Shown: positions 1-11,811 of the stretch, one piece after another | Layout: the number at the start of each line of letters is the position of its first letter | How positions within the stretch are numbered: the first letter of the stretch is position 1 | Source of the DNA: Agrostemma githago | Lineage: Eukaryota; Streptophyta; Magnoliopsida; Caryophyllales; Caryophyllaceae | Direction: 5' to 3' | Assembly: GCA_958450325.1 (NCBI GenBank) | Contig: OY288261.1 | Coordinates: 12,119,113 to 12,183,112 of the forward strand | DNA length: 64,000 bases | Position numbers and translations under genes: made by a program | The notes under the pieces: generated by a model | What the model was told of the DNA's origin: nothing | Database searches by the model: none | Seen by the model: only the letters and a program-made list of their open reading frames with translations

Positions 1-1119
1 AGAGAGATTCAAGGGTGTTTTGGTAAGAGAGCTGGGAGACTAAGCGGCTAAGGCAGGTGGGATCAGGGAGATGAGGGGTGTTTTGGTAAAGTAGCCAAGC
101 TTGCTCGGTTTTTCTATGGCGGAGGAGAGAGAGGAGAGAGGGGTTGTTTTGTGGGCTGAGGCTGGTGGTTGTCGGGGTGGCGCGTGGGCTGCCAACAACG
201 ACAGATTTAGTATAAAGGGATAAGGGAGTGGAGGTTGATAATGGTGAAGCTGGCAGTAGTGACAATATTGTGTTCATGGCTCTTGCTCCATTGGGGGATA
301 ATAATAATAATGATACTACTCCTATGAAAGACGGGGTTTCAAATTTCAAGTGCTTTTGGTGGTCATGGATGTGTTACGTTCAAGGTTTGGTAGTCTCTCA
401 TTTTCCTTGTGACACCCAAGTGCAATTAGACATCTTAAATGGGTCAACCAAATCGGGATTAGGTTTTGGGACACTTTTGGGTTATAAGAATTAGCTTTAC
501 TACAGGTCAGGTCTGAACATTTCGGATTCGACTCATTTTTCGGGTTTGTTATTTTCAACTTTATTTGGGATATCGACCAATTTTCTATAATAATAGTTGG
601 GTCAGTTTCGGGTTAGTTCGGGTCTTCAGTTCGGATGTCGGGTCGGATTCAGGATTGACTTATTCAGGTCGAGTCATTTTTGTCAGGTCTAATGCAATGG
701 TAATCTAATACTACCTCTTGTTCAATCCAAGGTTACATTGGATTTTTGATAACTTTTAAGAAAGTGCGTGAAAAACGAGGATACTATTGATAAATTGAAT
801 GATTTTATGGATCCACCTAAATTAAAGTGGGTAAAAAGTGATATATATATTTTGTGTAAATAGAGAAAGGATACGAGAATTATATGTAAAATATTTTGCC
901 ATAAAATAACGGAATTGTTAAATCATACCTACATTTTACTACGTTGTACACATTCTGTCATTTAATTTTCCGTGTTTACCTTCCCCTAAAAAAATCTCTT
1001 TTTTCTCTTTTCCTCTTAAACTTAAACAATCTAAACAAAAACTTAACGAGTATCAAATTTAATTTGGGCATGGAGTTTTGTAAGAATATTTTATGCTATA
1101 AATATATTACGGGATATGC
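1..1119. other. Flanking sequence without a recognisable gene
   Basis: No coding region is convincing here. The first 230 bases are purine-rich (GAGAGAGG stretches, a repeated GGGTGTTTTGGTAA), a middle part near 520-680 has repeated TCGGGT-like words, and 830-1119 is AT-rich. It is the sequence into which the LTR element at 1125 inserted. It could be older decayed repeat. Confidence 0.4.
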
Positions 1120-1124
1120 AATAT
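1120..1124. repeat. Target-site duplication, left copy (AATAT)
   Basis: The five bases before the first LTR read AATAT and are repeated exactly after the second LTR at 11807-11811. A 5-bp duplication is normal for gypsy integration and fixes the outer borders of Tat1. Confidence 0.9.
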
Positions 1125-3871
1125 TGTGGACATGACGTAGGTCCACCCCGACGCGGCCACGCGCGGGTTTGGGTAGGCGAATGAATCTCGTGGTAAGATT
1201 GTTCTCGGGTTCGAAATTTAAGTCAAAATGGAGTCGCCACCGAATTTTGTGGTTATTCGGAACCATTCGAGCCCACTCTATGTCGTCATGGGCTGTACAC
1301 AAAGTACGGCCCACTTCGATTTCAGAGTTTATGGGACTCGTCCCTTTGCATTGCAATATCGATACCGTTTACACCGGCTTTCGTATATAGAATGACTCTC
1401 GTGCGCCAATGGTTTCGGACATCCGGAAATCAAGGTTCTGAGTAAGGGGTGAGGGTACGTGTTGGGAAGCCCACTAAGGACACCCAACCCCGCCCGCACA
1501 ATGGTGGCCTCTACTAAGACATCGTGCGTGTTCGTGTACGCGCGCTAGTAAAATGACTAAATGATATGCAAACAGTGTTTTCGGGCTAAGCATGTGAATT
1601 ATATGTGAACTACGTCATTTAACGCATCTAATCATTGTCGGAGTAGTTTAGCATGTGATGTTCATTTAAATAAATAAATGACAGACATCGAAAATAGAAA
1701 ACTCGTAAATAAATTACAAATTACACGGGCGGAATACAACCCGAAATTCACAATACAACGAGCAATAAAATAGAATAATTGAATTATAAGCAGCAAATGC
1801 TAACTAGAAACGGATCCGTATATAATAAATATAGACAAGACCGTAAGTTGTGCTAATGGACGAAATTCGATTAATTACGCATTATATTGCGTATTCAGCG
1901 AAGGACGGAGATATGGAACCTAGGCGTGGTGCTAGCCCGATCCCGAATTCCGATGCCTTGTCCCGACTTATCACATCGAGGAATAGAGTCTAAAATAATC
2001 ATGTGCCGGATACGACAAAAGAGTCGTCGACAAAAGATTAATAGTGCGAGACCGTCGATCAAAGTCGTTTATGTGAAGTGATATGCATGAGTTTTGAAAA
2101 AGGAGATCACGTGATTGACTTTACACGTGTCGACTAAGTCGTAAAAAAATGACGAGGCTCAAATGTTGCATTAAAGCTCTCGGATTTCTGGGCTACAGGA
2201 CCCACTCGACCGAGTCATGGCATGGACTCGATCGAGTGCGTACTCGAAGCAGCTACTGCCCAGTTTTTGGGGTGCTACTCGATCGAGTGGCCTATGGCAC
2301 TCGGTCGAGTGCCCCCTGTATGAGGCATGGCTCGTTTTGCTTTTATGTTTTAAAATCGATGGTTGACCGAATTGAAAAAAAATATTGCACGATTTAAATG
2401 CAACTCGGTTTTCGGTGTCATAATCGTGTATTATACGATTATGAGACCGTCATCGGGATTTTATGAGAATATGTTATTATTGGATTAAAAAAGTTTGGTT
2501 AGTGACGAAGTTGTAGTCCTCCGCGTCACGACATCGATACTAATCCTAACGGATTATGTGATGTCGATTTTCGCATCAACGGATTTCGCACTAATCTCAT
2601 AAATGGAGTCTTACACGTTAAACTATGAACGACCACGATCTCGTTACGCCCTTGAGTACATTGGGGCGGCGCTCCTCGAAAGGGTGCCACCTCCGTCGTG
2701 ACTCGTAAAGGGATTAAACGGACTTGGAGCGGTGTTCATAGTCAAACGTGTCCGATCCGATGTTTTATTATTATTATATAAATATATATACACGGTATTA
2801 GTATTATGACGAAATGTAAATAAATAAATAAATAAATGTTAGTGGTTAGAGTACATAAATAAAATGTTAGTATACAAAAATAAATTAAAAAGTTAGTATG
2901 CACAAAATTAAAAGTTAGTGTTAGTAAATAAAATATTAGTGTCGTTAATATCGACTAATAATAATAGTACATATATAATCGAAAAAGAGAAGGGAGAAAA
3001 GGAAACGGGGTTTGATGACACCCTCAACCTACATGCTTAAATGGCCTCGGAAACGAACTCGTAATAGCGACGGGAGCGCGGGAGTGTCGAGATATGTAGG
3101 GTGAGTTAGGGTGTGTTTGGTTAGGGAGAGGATGCTCTCGGGTCTTTGGCGAGTTTTGATCTCGATTTTTGATTGTATGTGTATGTGTATGTGTAATGGA
3201 TGATTCGTCGGTTTTCGAGGGACGAAGGACTCGGTTTTTGTGTGTATTGCTTAGGGTTGCAAAGGGCTTGTGGCGTAGTGTAGTATGGTAGGATTAGGGT
3301 AGAAATGTAGACTAAGAATGCATGGAAAAAGCTTGTGAAATGAATGGGGTTAAGGGGGTATTTATAAGCTTTACCCCCCGACCTAGCGTCACTCGATCGA
3401 GTGCCCTTCAGAACAGGCCTGATCTACTGAATGATGCTCCACTCGACTGAGTGGGTCTATCCACTAGATCGAGTGGATCAAGTGAATCGGGATATTTTAG
3501 GAAGGTGTTGACCTTGTTTGATTTGATTGATTTTTGAATTCTGATTTTGTGCGCCAGTTTTCGAGAATGAATTTGGCTGATTTGTGAGACGGTTTCGTCT
3601 TTGACCGGGTTTTGACCCGGTCGCCAAAAGACGGGATTTATTTTTGGTGTCGGTTTTGGCCCAAATTAGTCTCATTTTATTGGGAACGACCCACTGGGCC
3701 TGGATTTGAGGTCGGTTTTGATAGATTTGCACTCCGCTAAATGCCCACGTTGGATACTATTGATTCCGAGTCCGTATTCGAGCGTATTAAGTCATGTTAG
3801 CGTCCGATCATCATCGGGTGTTTTGTCGGGAACTGCTATAGACACTAGCAGGCAAAATGCGGATGTCTACA
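1125..3871 (-). repeat. Tat1 3' LTR (2747 bp)
   Basis: Starts TGTGGACATGACG and ends GCGGATGTCTACA on the plus strand. It is nearly identical to the copy at 9035-11806 but lacks about 22 bases in the palindrome cluster near 3390, where one CACTCGATTGAGTG unit is missing. ORFs inside (for example at 1169 and 1887) recur in the other LTR only because the LTR is duplicated and are not genes. Confidence 0.92.
3359..3475 (-). promoter_or_regulatory. Tat1 3' LTR: TATA box with upstream palindromes
   Basis: A TATTTATAAG TATA element (minus-strand sense CTTATAAATA) lies at 3359-3368. On its upstream side, at 3389-3475, are three 14-bp near-palindromes of the CACTCGATCGAGTG type. The arrangement equals that of the 5' LTR at 11271-11410. 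Confidence 0.6.
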
Positions 3872-3884
3872 GAGCCCCCACTCT
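3872..3884 (-). other. Tat1 polypurine tract
   Basis: Read on the minus strand the bases next to the 3' LTR are GAGTGGGGGCTC, a purine-rich primer for plus-strand DNA synthesis. The following 130 bases resemble the bases next to the Tat2 purine tract at 15599, including a shared GATTACGACCTGG block. Confidence 0.75.
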
Positions 3885-4065
3885 GACTGAGGTTTGGACA
3901 AGGCGAAAGTCAGAGTAGCTATCAGGCCAATCGCAGATTACGACCTGGCAGCCTACCGGTCGGGTCCTTTATAGTCCATTAGACTCGCGTGAAGGGCTCG
4001 CCAGCCATAAGAAAAGGGTCATACCTGTCTTGATGATGATAGCTCCGTTGGGAGTCGAACTTGCC

Positions 4066-4243
4066 TTTGGAGTCATAGGTGTACCCGTATGCCGACACAT
4101 CACATCTTGGATGTAGCATTCCAGGAGAGAAACCGACTCATGCTGGGGAGTAAAGTAGCTGCGCAGGGACTTGCTTCTGAAGTCTTGGGTGTACCCGTAT
4201 GCTGACACATGACAACTTGCATGTAGCATTTCAGGAGAAACAC
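4066..4243. repeat. Two-copy imperfect repeat in the Tat1 interior
   Basis: A block of about 65 bases containing GGTGTACCCGTATGC and a CATGTAGCATT-like word occurs at about 4066-4132 and again at about 4177-4243, spaced roughly 111 bases. It lies in the 3' untranslated part of Tat1. Confidence 0.65.
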
Positions 4244-5090
4244 CGCTTTTGTTATTCCGTTGGAAAGCACTAGCTAGCACCTGAAATGTTAGACACATAG
4301 GCAGAAATAGCAGACATAGTATATAGCAAGATAGCACATAGGAAATGCAGTTAGCAACTATAGACTGACTTGCACTGGGGAAAATGATTTTTGCTTCATT
4401 TTGAAATCGAAGTCTTGAAAGCAACTCACGTGCTAGGAGATAGGTTTTCAAAATTGAAAGGGTTAGAAAAGAAATTTGCAGTTTAAATAGACTGAAATTT
4501 GACCTTGTCGAAAAGGATTTTCTCAAATGGCTAAGTTTTGCAAATTTTAAAATGATAATTTGAGGAGAGAGGCCTACTGACAGACTTGACTCTGGACGTG
4601 ACCGGACGAGTTGAAAGACACGACTAGACTCTTGAGGGGTTGGACCGTGACTTGGTTGGGGGTGGACCACCTAAGATGACAAGACTCTTAAGTTGCGCTA
4701 TTCCAGAGCCTAGGCGAGTGGCAACACGGTCGAACATTGAAATGGAAAAGATATGTGGTAGTCTGTAAAGAGACTGTTTCTGCAGGAATTAGCAGTAGCA
4801 ATGCTGTAGACTAGTGCTCTTTGAATTTTTGGTTTTGGGGTACATTCCCAAAGTGGGTGTCGCATCGAGTCCCTGACAGATTTTCGTCTTTGACTGAGCC
4901 GAGTATTAGGACACTTTATAAAAAGGAGGCTATCTTTGAAAATTTTGGATTTTGTGAGTTGATGGAGAGCTTCTGCCTAAGATAAGCCCCCAGGACGACA
5001 AAGCTAGCTATTGAGAACATGACAGTGTCGTGACCGGAATAATGGTGCTTTTTGAATTTGTGCCAATGTGGGTGGTTGTGCCTTTGTTGA

Positions 5091-5140
5091 AAGGCTGCCT
5101 ACGTATTCACGTGTAGTGAAATCAAACCAAGCCGTAGTTC
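5091..5140. other. Conserved non-coding motif shared with Tat2
   Basis: The segment contains GGCTGCCTACGTATTC followed by GAAATCAAACCA and CGTAGTTC. The same order of words with the same spacing occurs at 26714-26769 in Tat2, although surrounding sequence differs. I recall similar GCCTACGTATCC...GAATCAA segments from other plant gypsy elements, but have not checked this. Confidence 0.55.
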
Positions 5141-6279
5141 AGGGGATTGGAAGATATTATTATGGTGCCTAGTTTATTAGGGCTTTGTGTGTGACTAGTC
5201 ATAGCGATGGTGTAGGCTAGGTGTGTTCCCAATGATGTCTTGATCAAAGGGCTGGAACAGCTAGGATGTTGATCCTGTGACCATGAGCGTTCTCCGAGGT
5301 AGCCCCCAGAGGTGGTGTGAACTATTTGAACATGTTCCATGCCGACCGCAGGCCGAGTTCCCGTGTTTGGGGTTGGTAACTGGTTTGGATGTTTTTGGAC
5401 ATTTGGAGCTAGGTCGAAAATGGCTTTGATGTTTCAAAATCTGGAGCTCGATTTTGTGGAGCTAAGGCTTCGAGGGTAAGGTATTGTAATGTGGTAGGAA
5501 AGGGGGATGTCGAGTAAAAATGACTCGGACTTCGATTGGGCAGGTTTGATGATGCGGGATCTGGTTTCCATGTCTGGCCCTAATGGTTAGGGTGTATCCT
5601 ATGGAGCTAGAATCCTCAAAATTCCGGGCTGTCTCTTAGCCTAGGTCTCAGGAAGGTCTTGAGGGTTGTAATATGGGGAGGCTAAATGTGGTGTTAGCTA
5701 ACCAGCTTGATTGTCTCTCCCCTATTTGATGGTATTGGTATCGATAATTTTGAATTGACCGTATCCCGGTCAAGGGACTTTCACTTGAGTTGACCGTTGA
5801 TCACGGTCATGGGTATTTGAATTTTTTGTTTTTTTTTTGTTTTTGGGTTGACCTCTTAGCCCCGGTCGTGGGATTCTTCATTTGAGTTGACCGTGCCCCG
5901 GTCAAGGGATTGACCGTATCTGGTCGAGGGATGTTGATCATGGCCAGCTCTTTTGTTTTGGCCTTTTGCTTTTTCCTTGGACTTTGGATTTTTTTTGTCC
6001 AACTCTTTTTTTCTTTTTCTTTTTTTCACGGTAATCCCCTCCTATGGTGTTGTGGGTGGATATGGGGGTGGGCCCATCGGTTGGATTAGGCTTGTGGAGC
6101 TAAACCTTTGTAAGGTGTAAGCCTAGTTGGTGTTTGTGTGAGTGCAACTCGCGGTGGAGTACTCTACGGTAAGCATGGTGATTTGGATCTCGGTATTGTC
6201 ATCATAATTCTGAACAGGCTTGGTGGGAGTATCGTCCCGAGTTGGGTATTTTTGGCATCAAGTCTATAGAGTCACGATG

Positions 6280-6308
<29 letters not shown>
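6280..6308. repeat. Poly(T) run, 29 bases
   Basis: An uninterrupted run of T at 6280-6308, which is poly(A) on the coding strand of Tat1. It makes an artefactual poly-phenylalanine ORF. The length is probably variable. Confidence 0.9.
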
Positions 6309-6311
<3 letters not shown>

Positions 6312-7206
6312 TCTGGTCAGACTAACGCCTAAGGATTGGTCAGTTTTATTGGAGGGGTGTTTATTGTGGGGAGATGAGCTTGCCTCCCGTCTTAAACCCA
6401 AATTAGGAGACTAGCTAGATTTGTCATAGGATTCGATACTGCTCCTACTAGGGGTAGTTATGTGGCTTTCTATACCAGACATGGAACATGTAATGGAAAA
6501 CACGGGCCTCAGTTCCTGCAGTCATTAAAGATGTGCCTATAATAGTCACGTGCATGTGCTCACAGTATATGATGGTGTTCATCATGTTCTCGGAAACACA
6601 TAAGGGAAGCGTATAGTAGAGATAGAATATTGAAAGCTGATTTTTTTGTTGAATTTTGAAAAGAGGACAGAATGCAAAAGACTCTGACTCTGATTTGGAA
6701 ATGCGGATGTAGGGTATCCTAGACTCGGACTCAGACTTAGACTCGAATCAAATCCGGACTTACGGATGCTCGGTTGGTTGTTTCTTTTTTGGTAAGGTCT
6801 TTGATTGGAGAAAATGACAGGTGCCACGACTCGCCTAAACTCGACTTTGCGCAAATGCAAGAGAGGGAGTCAAACTAGACATATCCCAAGGTGACGGGTA
6901 GACAAAGATTCTTGGACCGGGATACTCGAACGTTGACCTAGACGAGGTAATGACCCCGGCTCGGACTCGACCATGAGATCTGAGCTGCATGCAAGTGAGT
7001 CCGAAAATGGGGCGATCGTGTTTGACCGCGTCACGGGTTCGGACCAATCGTGGCAACCTAAACCTTTAGGAGACTCGAGTGTTCGTAGCATAGGCACGAC
7101 TCGAAGAAGGCATTATAAGGACGCCGGTGTATGATGAACGTAAGGTACCCCATAAGGTGACTGTGGTCGAATGCTCGGGTGGAGGACAGCCCCCGGTTGA
7201 GACAAA

Positions 7207-7485
7207 AGACTCCGACAAGATTCAGATGGTGCGGCATCCGAATGACTCGAAAGTGACATACGTGAGACACCACGTGTAGGACAAGACCCTTAGAGCAACC
7301 GTGATTGATCGCTCTGCTGAAAGGGTAGCCCCCGAGTGAGACCGAGGACTCTAATGGGACTCAGATGGTGTGGCATCTAAGTGACTCAAAAGTGGGGTAC
7401 GTGAGACAACACGCGTAAGACATGACCCTCAGAGCAACCGTGATTGATCGCTCTCCTAAAGGGTAGCCCCCCCAAGTGAGATTGT
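7207..7485. repeat. 139-bp tandem duplication in Tat1
   Basis: Two adjacent copies of about 139 bases share CAGATGGTG, GACTC-AAAGT, AGAGCAACCGTGATTGATCG and GGGTAGCCCCC in the same order (7207-7345 and 7346-7485). They differ by scattered substitutions. Confidence 0.75.
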
Positions 7486-8254
7486 AGGTTTTGCTAAGAC
7501 TCGAGTGTCGGATGAGTGACCCTTAGATGTAAGGATCACGAACCTTTAGCTACAGGCCAGGGTTATGCCTTGTAAAAGGTTGACTCGGCCTCGAGGAAAG
7601 GCAGACGGGTAAGGGAAGAAACTTGCGATGTAAGATCGGCAGAGTTTCGACGCTAGAGACCCTTGACTCGACTTGAATAAGGATAGACCCGGTGATTAGG
7701 GTAGACCCTTAAGTTAAAGGACTTGAATTGGGATGACTCGACTAACGGATTAAAAGACGGGCAAAATTCCTCTAGGAAAGGTCGTGGGGACCGTCCTGCT
7801 AGAGGGAAAGATCGCGTGGGACTTTCTTAGTTAGGACTCGAGTGTATGGACGAACCTTCCATTGACGACTGTATGACTCGTGTTGGTTGGTTGTGCCTTT
7901 AGGATAAGGCGGACTAGGATGGGGAAGAAACCCGTGATGTAGGATCAACGGAGTTTCGACGCTAAGACCTTCGACAAATTATGAAAAGACCCGACACACG
8001 GGTTACGGTAGGTCCTATAATAAGGAAGGTTTTGAAAGAATGATTGAATTTTGAAAATTGAGAGGACGGTCCAGAAATTGGTAGTGGGCCAATAGGACCG
8101 GGCATTTTGAAATGTTAGAATGGTTGCGAGTAAATTCGCGTTTTGAAAAATTGTGAGACGGTCCCGACTTTTGAAATTGGCAGCATGGCGACAGGACCAA
8201 TTTTTTTTGAAAAGTTGAATATTTGGAATTTTGAAAATTTGAATATCGAAAATA

Positions 8255-8400
8255 AATTTCCGAAAATTTGAAAATTGAAAATGAGATCCCGAAGATTTGA
8301 GAATCGAAAACGACATCTCGGAGATTTGAAAATCAAGAATGGAATCTCGAGGATTTGAAAATCGCGAATGGCATCACGAAGATTTGAAAATTGAAATTGA
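8255..8400. repeat. 29-bp tandem repeats in the Tat1 leader
   Basis: Four to five consecutive units of about 29 bases contain a CTCGRAGATTTGAAAATC-like core. They lie in the leader downstream of the PBS in minus-strand sense. The Tat3 leader (38110-38400) has a comparable TTTTCAAAA-rich stretch in the opposite orientation, matching the opposite strand of that element. Confidence 0.65.
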
Positions 8401-9013
8401 ATTTTGAAAATTCGAAAATCGAATGGTGGATCGGAAATTCGAATTGAAATGGATAGCATGCCGGCTAAAAAAAAAGGCTTGTTTTGAGTTAAATCGTAAG
8501 TCTAATTTTCGACAGCATTCCGAGTTTTTTGAAATTGGATATTTTGAAAAGACGGATCCCGAAACGGACAGTATATCGGGTTTTTCAAAATTTGGTATTT
8601 TTTGAAAGATGCAATTTTGAAATGACGGTTTTTGAAAAATGACACGGAAACCAAGTAGCACGTAGTCAAATAAGCATTATAACGACGCTTATGTATGCAT
8701 TACGCTAAGTCTCGGTCGGTCAAAATAGGGTCTATACCAACAACGATGGCTTTCTCGTAAATCAGGACGGACTCCCTAAGCCGAGTTGGTCTTAGGACAT
8801 GCCGCAAAACCCATACGAGTTCCACCATCGAAGTCTTTAGCGCACCCATGTAGGAATGCACCGCGGTATAGTGGGACGTCGGTCACAAGTAACCGGCCCG
8901 GGCAAAAATGGGTTATGCATGAATCATTAAACTAATGCGCGTACACTAATATACGAACGATTTCTCTCCGAGTCTCACCCTGGGAACCCCGATGACATGT
9001 GGTACATCAGGTA

Positions 9014-9031
9014 TCCCCAGCGGAGTCGCCA
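9014..9031 (-). other. Tat1 primer-binding site (tRNA-Arg type)
   Basis: The minus strand reads TGGCGACTCCGCTGGGGA, three bases inside the 5' LTR. To my knowledge this complements the 3' end of a plant tRNA-Arg and is the primer type used by Tat/Ogre elements. The same site occurs in Tat2 (31060-31077) and, one base shorter, in Tat3 (37741-37757). Confidence 0.88.
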
Positions 9032-10112
9032 AATTGTGGACATGACGTAGGTCCACCCCGACGCGGCCACGCGCGGGTTTGGGTAGGCGAATGAATCTCG
9101 TGGTGAGATTGTTCTCGGGTTCGAAATTTAAGTCAAAATGGAGTCGCCACCGAATTTTGTGGTTATTCGGAACCATTCGAGCCCACTCTATGTCGTCATG
9201 GGCTGTACACAAAGTACGGCCCACTTCGATTTCAGAGTTTATGGGACTCGTCCCTTTGCATTGCAATATCGATACCGTTTACACTGGCTTTCGTATATAG
9301 AATGACTCTCGTGCGCCAATGGTTTCGGACATCCGGAAACCAAGGTTCTGAGTAAGGGGTGAGGGTACGTGTTGGGAAGCCCACTAAGGACACCCAACCC
9401 CGCCCGCACAATGGCGACCTCTACTAAGACATCGTTCGTGTTCGTGTATGCGCGTTAGTAAAATGACTAAATGATATGCAAACAGCGTTTTCGGGCTAAG
9501 CATGTGAATTATATGTGAACTACGTCATTTAACGCATCTAATCATTGTCGGAGTAGTTTAGCATGTGATGTTCATTTAAATAAATAAATGCCAAACATCG
9601 AAAATAGAAAACTCGTAAATAAATTACAAATTACACGGGCGGAATACAACCCGGAATTCACAATACAACGAGCAATAAAATAGAATAATTGAATTATAAG
9701 CAGCAAATGCTAACTAGAAACGGATCTGTATATAATAAATATAGACAAGACCGTAAGTTATGCTAATGGACGAACTTCGATTAATTACGCATTATATTGC
9801 GTATTCAGCGAAGGACGGAGATATGGAACCTAGGCGTGGTGCTAGCCCGATCCCGAATCCCGATGCCTTGTCCCGACTTATCACATCGAGGAATAGAGTC
9901 TAAAATAATCATGTGCCGGATACGACTAAAGAGTCGTCGACAAAAGATTAATAGTGCGAGACCGTCGATCAAAGTCGTTTATGTGAAGTGATATGCATGA
10001 GTTTTGAAAAAGGAGATCACGTGATTGACTTTACACGTGTCGACTAAGTCGTAAAAAAATGACGAGGCTCAAATGTTGCATTAAAGCTCTCGGATTTCTG
10101 GGCTACAGGACC

Positions 10113-10221
10113 CACTCGACCGAGTCATGGCATGGACTCGATCGAGTGCGTACTCGAAGCAGCTACTGCCTAGTTTTTGGGGTGCTACTCGATCGAGTGG
10201 CCTATGGCACTCGGTCGAGTG
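10113..10221 (-). repeat. Second palindrome cluster in the Tat1 LTR
   Basis: Four 14-bp units occur at 10113-10126, 10135-10148, 10186-10199 and 10208-10221, all variants of CACTCGATCGAGTG. They lie about 1 kb downstream of the TATA box, so they would be transcribed. The 3' LTR has the same set near 2203-2311. Confidence 0.8.
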
Positions 10222-11270
10222 CCCCCTGTACGAGGCATGGCTCGTTTTGCTTTTATGTTTTAAAATCGATGGTTGACCGAATTGAATAAAAATATTGCAC
10301 GATTTAAATGCAACTCGGTTTTCGGTGCCATAATCGTGTATTATACGATTATGAGACCGTCATCGGGATTTTATGAGAATATGTTATTATTGGATTAAAA
10401 AAGTTTGGTTAGTGACGAAGTTGTAGTCCTCCGCGTCACGACATCGATACTAATCCTAACGGATTATGTGATGTCGATTTTCGCATCAACGGATTTCGCA
10501 CTAATCTCATAAATGGAGTCTTACACGTTCAACTATGAACGACCACGATCTCGTTACGCCCTTGAGTACATTGGGGCGGCGCTCCTCGAAAGGGTGCCAC
10601 ATCCGTCGTGACTCGTAAAGGGATTAAACGGACTTGGAGCGGTGTTCATAGTCAAACGTGTCCGATCCGATGTTTTATTATTATTATATAAATATATATA
10701 CACGGTATATTATGACGAAATGTAAATAAATAAATAAATAAATGTTAGTGGTTAGAGTACATAAATAAAATGTTAGTATACAAAAATAAATTAAAAAGTT
10801 AGTATGCACAAAATTAAAAGTTAGTGTTAGTAAATAAAATATTAGTGTCGTTAATATCGACTAATAATAATAGTACATATATAATCGAAAAAGAGAAGGG
10901 AGAAAAGGAAACGGGGTTTGATGACACCCTCAACCTACATGCTTAAATGGCCTCGGAAACGGACTCGTAATAGCGACGGGAGCGCGGGAGTGTCGAGATA
11001 TGTAGGGTGAGTTAGGGTGTGTTTGGTTAGGGAGAGGATGCTCTCGGGTCTTTGGCGAGTTTTGATCTCGAGTTTTGATTGTATGTGTATGTGTATGTGT
11101 ATGTGTAATGGATGATTCATCGGTTTTCGAGGGACGAAGGACTCGGTTTTTGTGTGTATTGCTTAGGGTTGCTAAGGGCTTGTGGTGCAGTGTAGTATGG
11201 TAGGATTAGGGTAGAAATGTAGACTAAGAATGCATGGAAAAAGCTTGTGAAATGAATGGGGTTAAGGGGG

Positions 11271-11410
11271 TATTTATAGGCTTTACCCCCCGACCTAGGG
11301 TCACTCGATCGAGTGGCCCTAGTGCACTCGATTGAGTGCCCTTCAAAACAGGCCTGATCTGCTGAATGACGCTCCACTCGACCGAGTGGGTCTATCCACT
11401 CGATCGAGTG
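11271..11410 (-). promoter_or_regulatory. Tat1 5' LTR promoter: TATA box and four palindromes
   Basis: The minus strand reads CCTATAAATA at 11271-11280, a good plant TATA box. Upstream in that sense are four near-palindromes: 11302-11315 (CACTCGATCGAGTG), 11325-11338 (CACTCGATTGAGTG), 11375-11388 (CACTCGACCGAGTG) and 11397-11410 (CACTCGATCGAGTG). Variation is concentrated in the central two bases. The placement suggests binding sites of a symmetric regulator, which is inference. Confidence 0.65.
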
Positions 11411-11806
11411 GATCAAGTGAATCGGGATATTTTAGGAAGGTGTTGACCTTGTTTGATTTGATTGATTTTTGAATTCTGATTTTGTGCGCCATTTTTCGAG
11501 AATGAATTTGGCTGATTTGTGAGACGGTTTCGTCTTTGACCGGGTTTTGACCCGGTCGCCAAAAGACGGGATTTATTTTTGGTGTCGGTTTTGGCCCAAA
11601 TTAGTCTCATTTTATTGGGAACGACCCACTGGGCCTGGATTTGAGGTCGGTTTTGAGAGATTTGCACTCCGCTAAATGCCCACGTCGGATACTATTGATT
11701 CCGAGTTCGTATTCGAGCGTATTAAGTCACGTTAGCGTCCGATCATCATCGGGTGTTTTGTCGGGAACTGCTATAGACACTAGCAGGCAAAATGCGGATG
11801 TCTACA

Positions 11807-11811
11807 AATAT
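11807..11811. repeat. Target-site duplication, right copy (AATAT)
   Basis: Exact repeat of 1120-1124, closing the Tat1 insertion. Confidence 0.9.

Larger units (their letters stand above)
3872..9034 (-). other. Tat1 non-coding interior
   Basis: This 5.16 kb interior has no recognisable retroelement domain on either strand. It holds imperfect duplications (4066-4243, 7207-7485), GACCG/CGGTC short repeats near 5755-5945, a 29-base T run at 6280-6308, 29-bp repeats near 8255-8400, and a short segment (5091-5140) conserved with Tat2. The stretch 8700-9013, next to the PBS, matches the reverse complement of the Tat3 leader at 37760-38090, so the 5' leader of the parent family is kept while the coding part is gone. 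The longest minus-strand ORF (3969-4670, 233 codons) shows no known motif and I do not call it a gene. Confidence 0.7.
1125..11806 (-). mobile_element. Tat1: complete non-autonomous Tat-lineage LTR retrotransposon
   Basis: Two long direct repeats (1125-3871 and 9035-11806) begin TGTGGACAT and end ATGTCTACA, and are flanked by an AATAT duplication. A primer-binding site matching the 3' end of a tRNA-Arg lies inside the right repeat on the minus strand and a purine tract lies inside the left one, so the element runs on the minus strand. The 5.16 kb interior shows no gag, protease, RT, RNase H or integrase motif in any frame I checked. The element is therefore non-autonomous (LARD-like). Its LTR ends, leader and conserved LTR block match Tat3 at 35318, which does carry gag and protease. 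LTR-LTR identity looks like about 98% by eye over the first 900 bases, so the insertion is fairly young. Confidence 0.9.
9035..11806 (-). repeat. Tat1 5' LTR (2772 bp)
   Basis: This is the upstream LTR in minus-strand sense because the PBS abuts its low-coordinate end. It starts TGTGGACAT and ends ATGTCTACA, with AATAT following. It has four 14-bp near-palindromes upstream of the TATA box (11302-11410) and four more in the transcribed part (10113-10221). A segment at 9301-9428 is conserved in the LTRs of Tat2 and Tat3. Confidence 0.92.

Noticed and set aside
228..494. 88-codon plus-strand ORF in the left flank
   Set aside because: No recognisable domain, low-complexity asparagine run from a TAA/AAT repeat, and no supporting neighbour or splice pattern.
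1169..1390. ORFs duplicated exactly at 1169 and 9079, and at 1887 and 9797
   Set aside because: The duplication reflects the two LTRs of Tat1, not a gene family.
3969..4670. 233-codon minus-strand ORF in the Tat1 interior
   Set aside because: It spans an internal repeat and untranslated sequence next to the purine tract, has no known motif, and its composition is unlike retroelement proteins.
6220..6414. ORF with a poly-phenylalanine tract
   Set aside because: Produced by the 29-base T run at 6280-6308.
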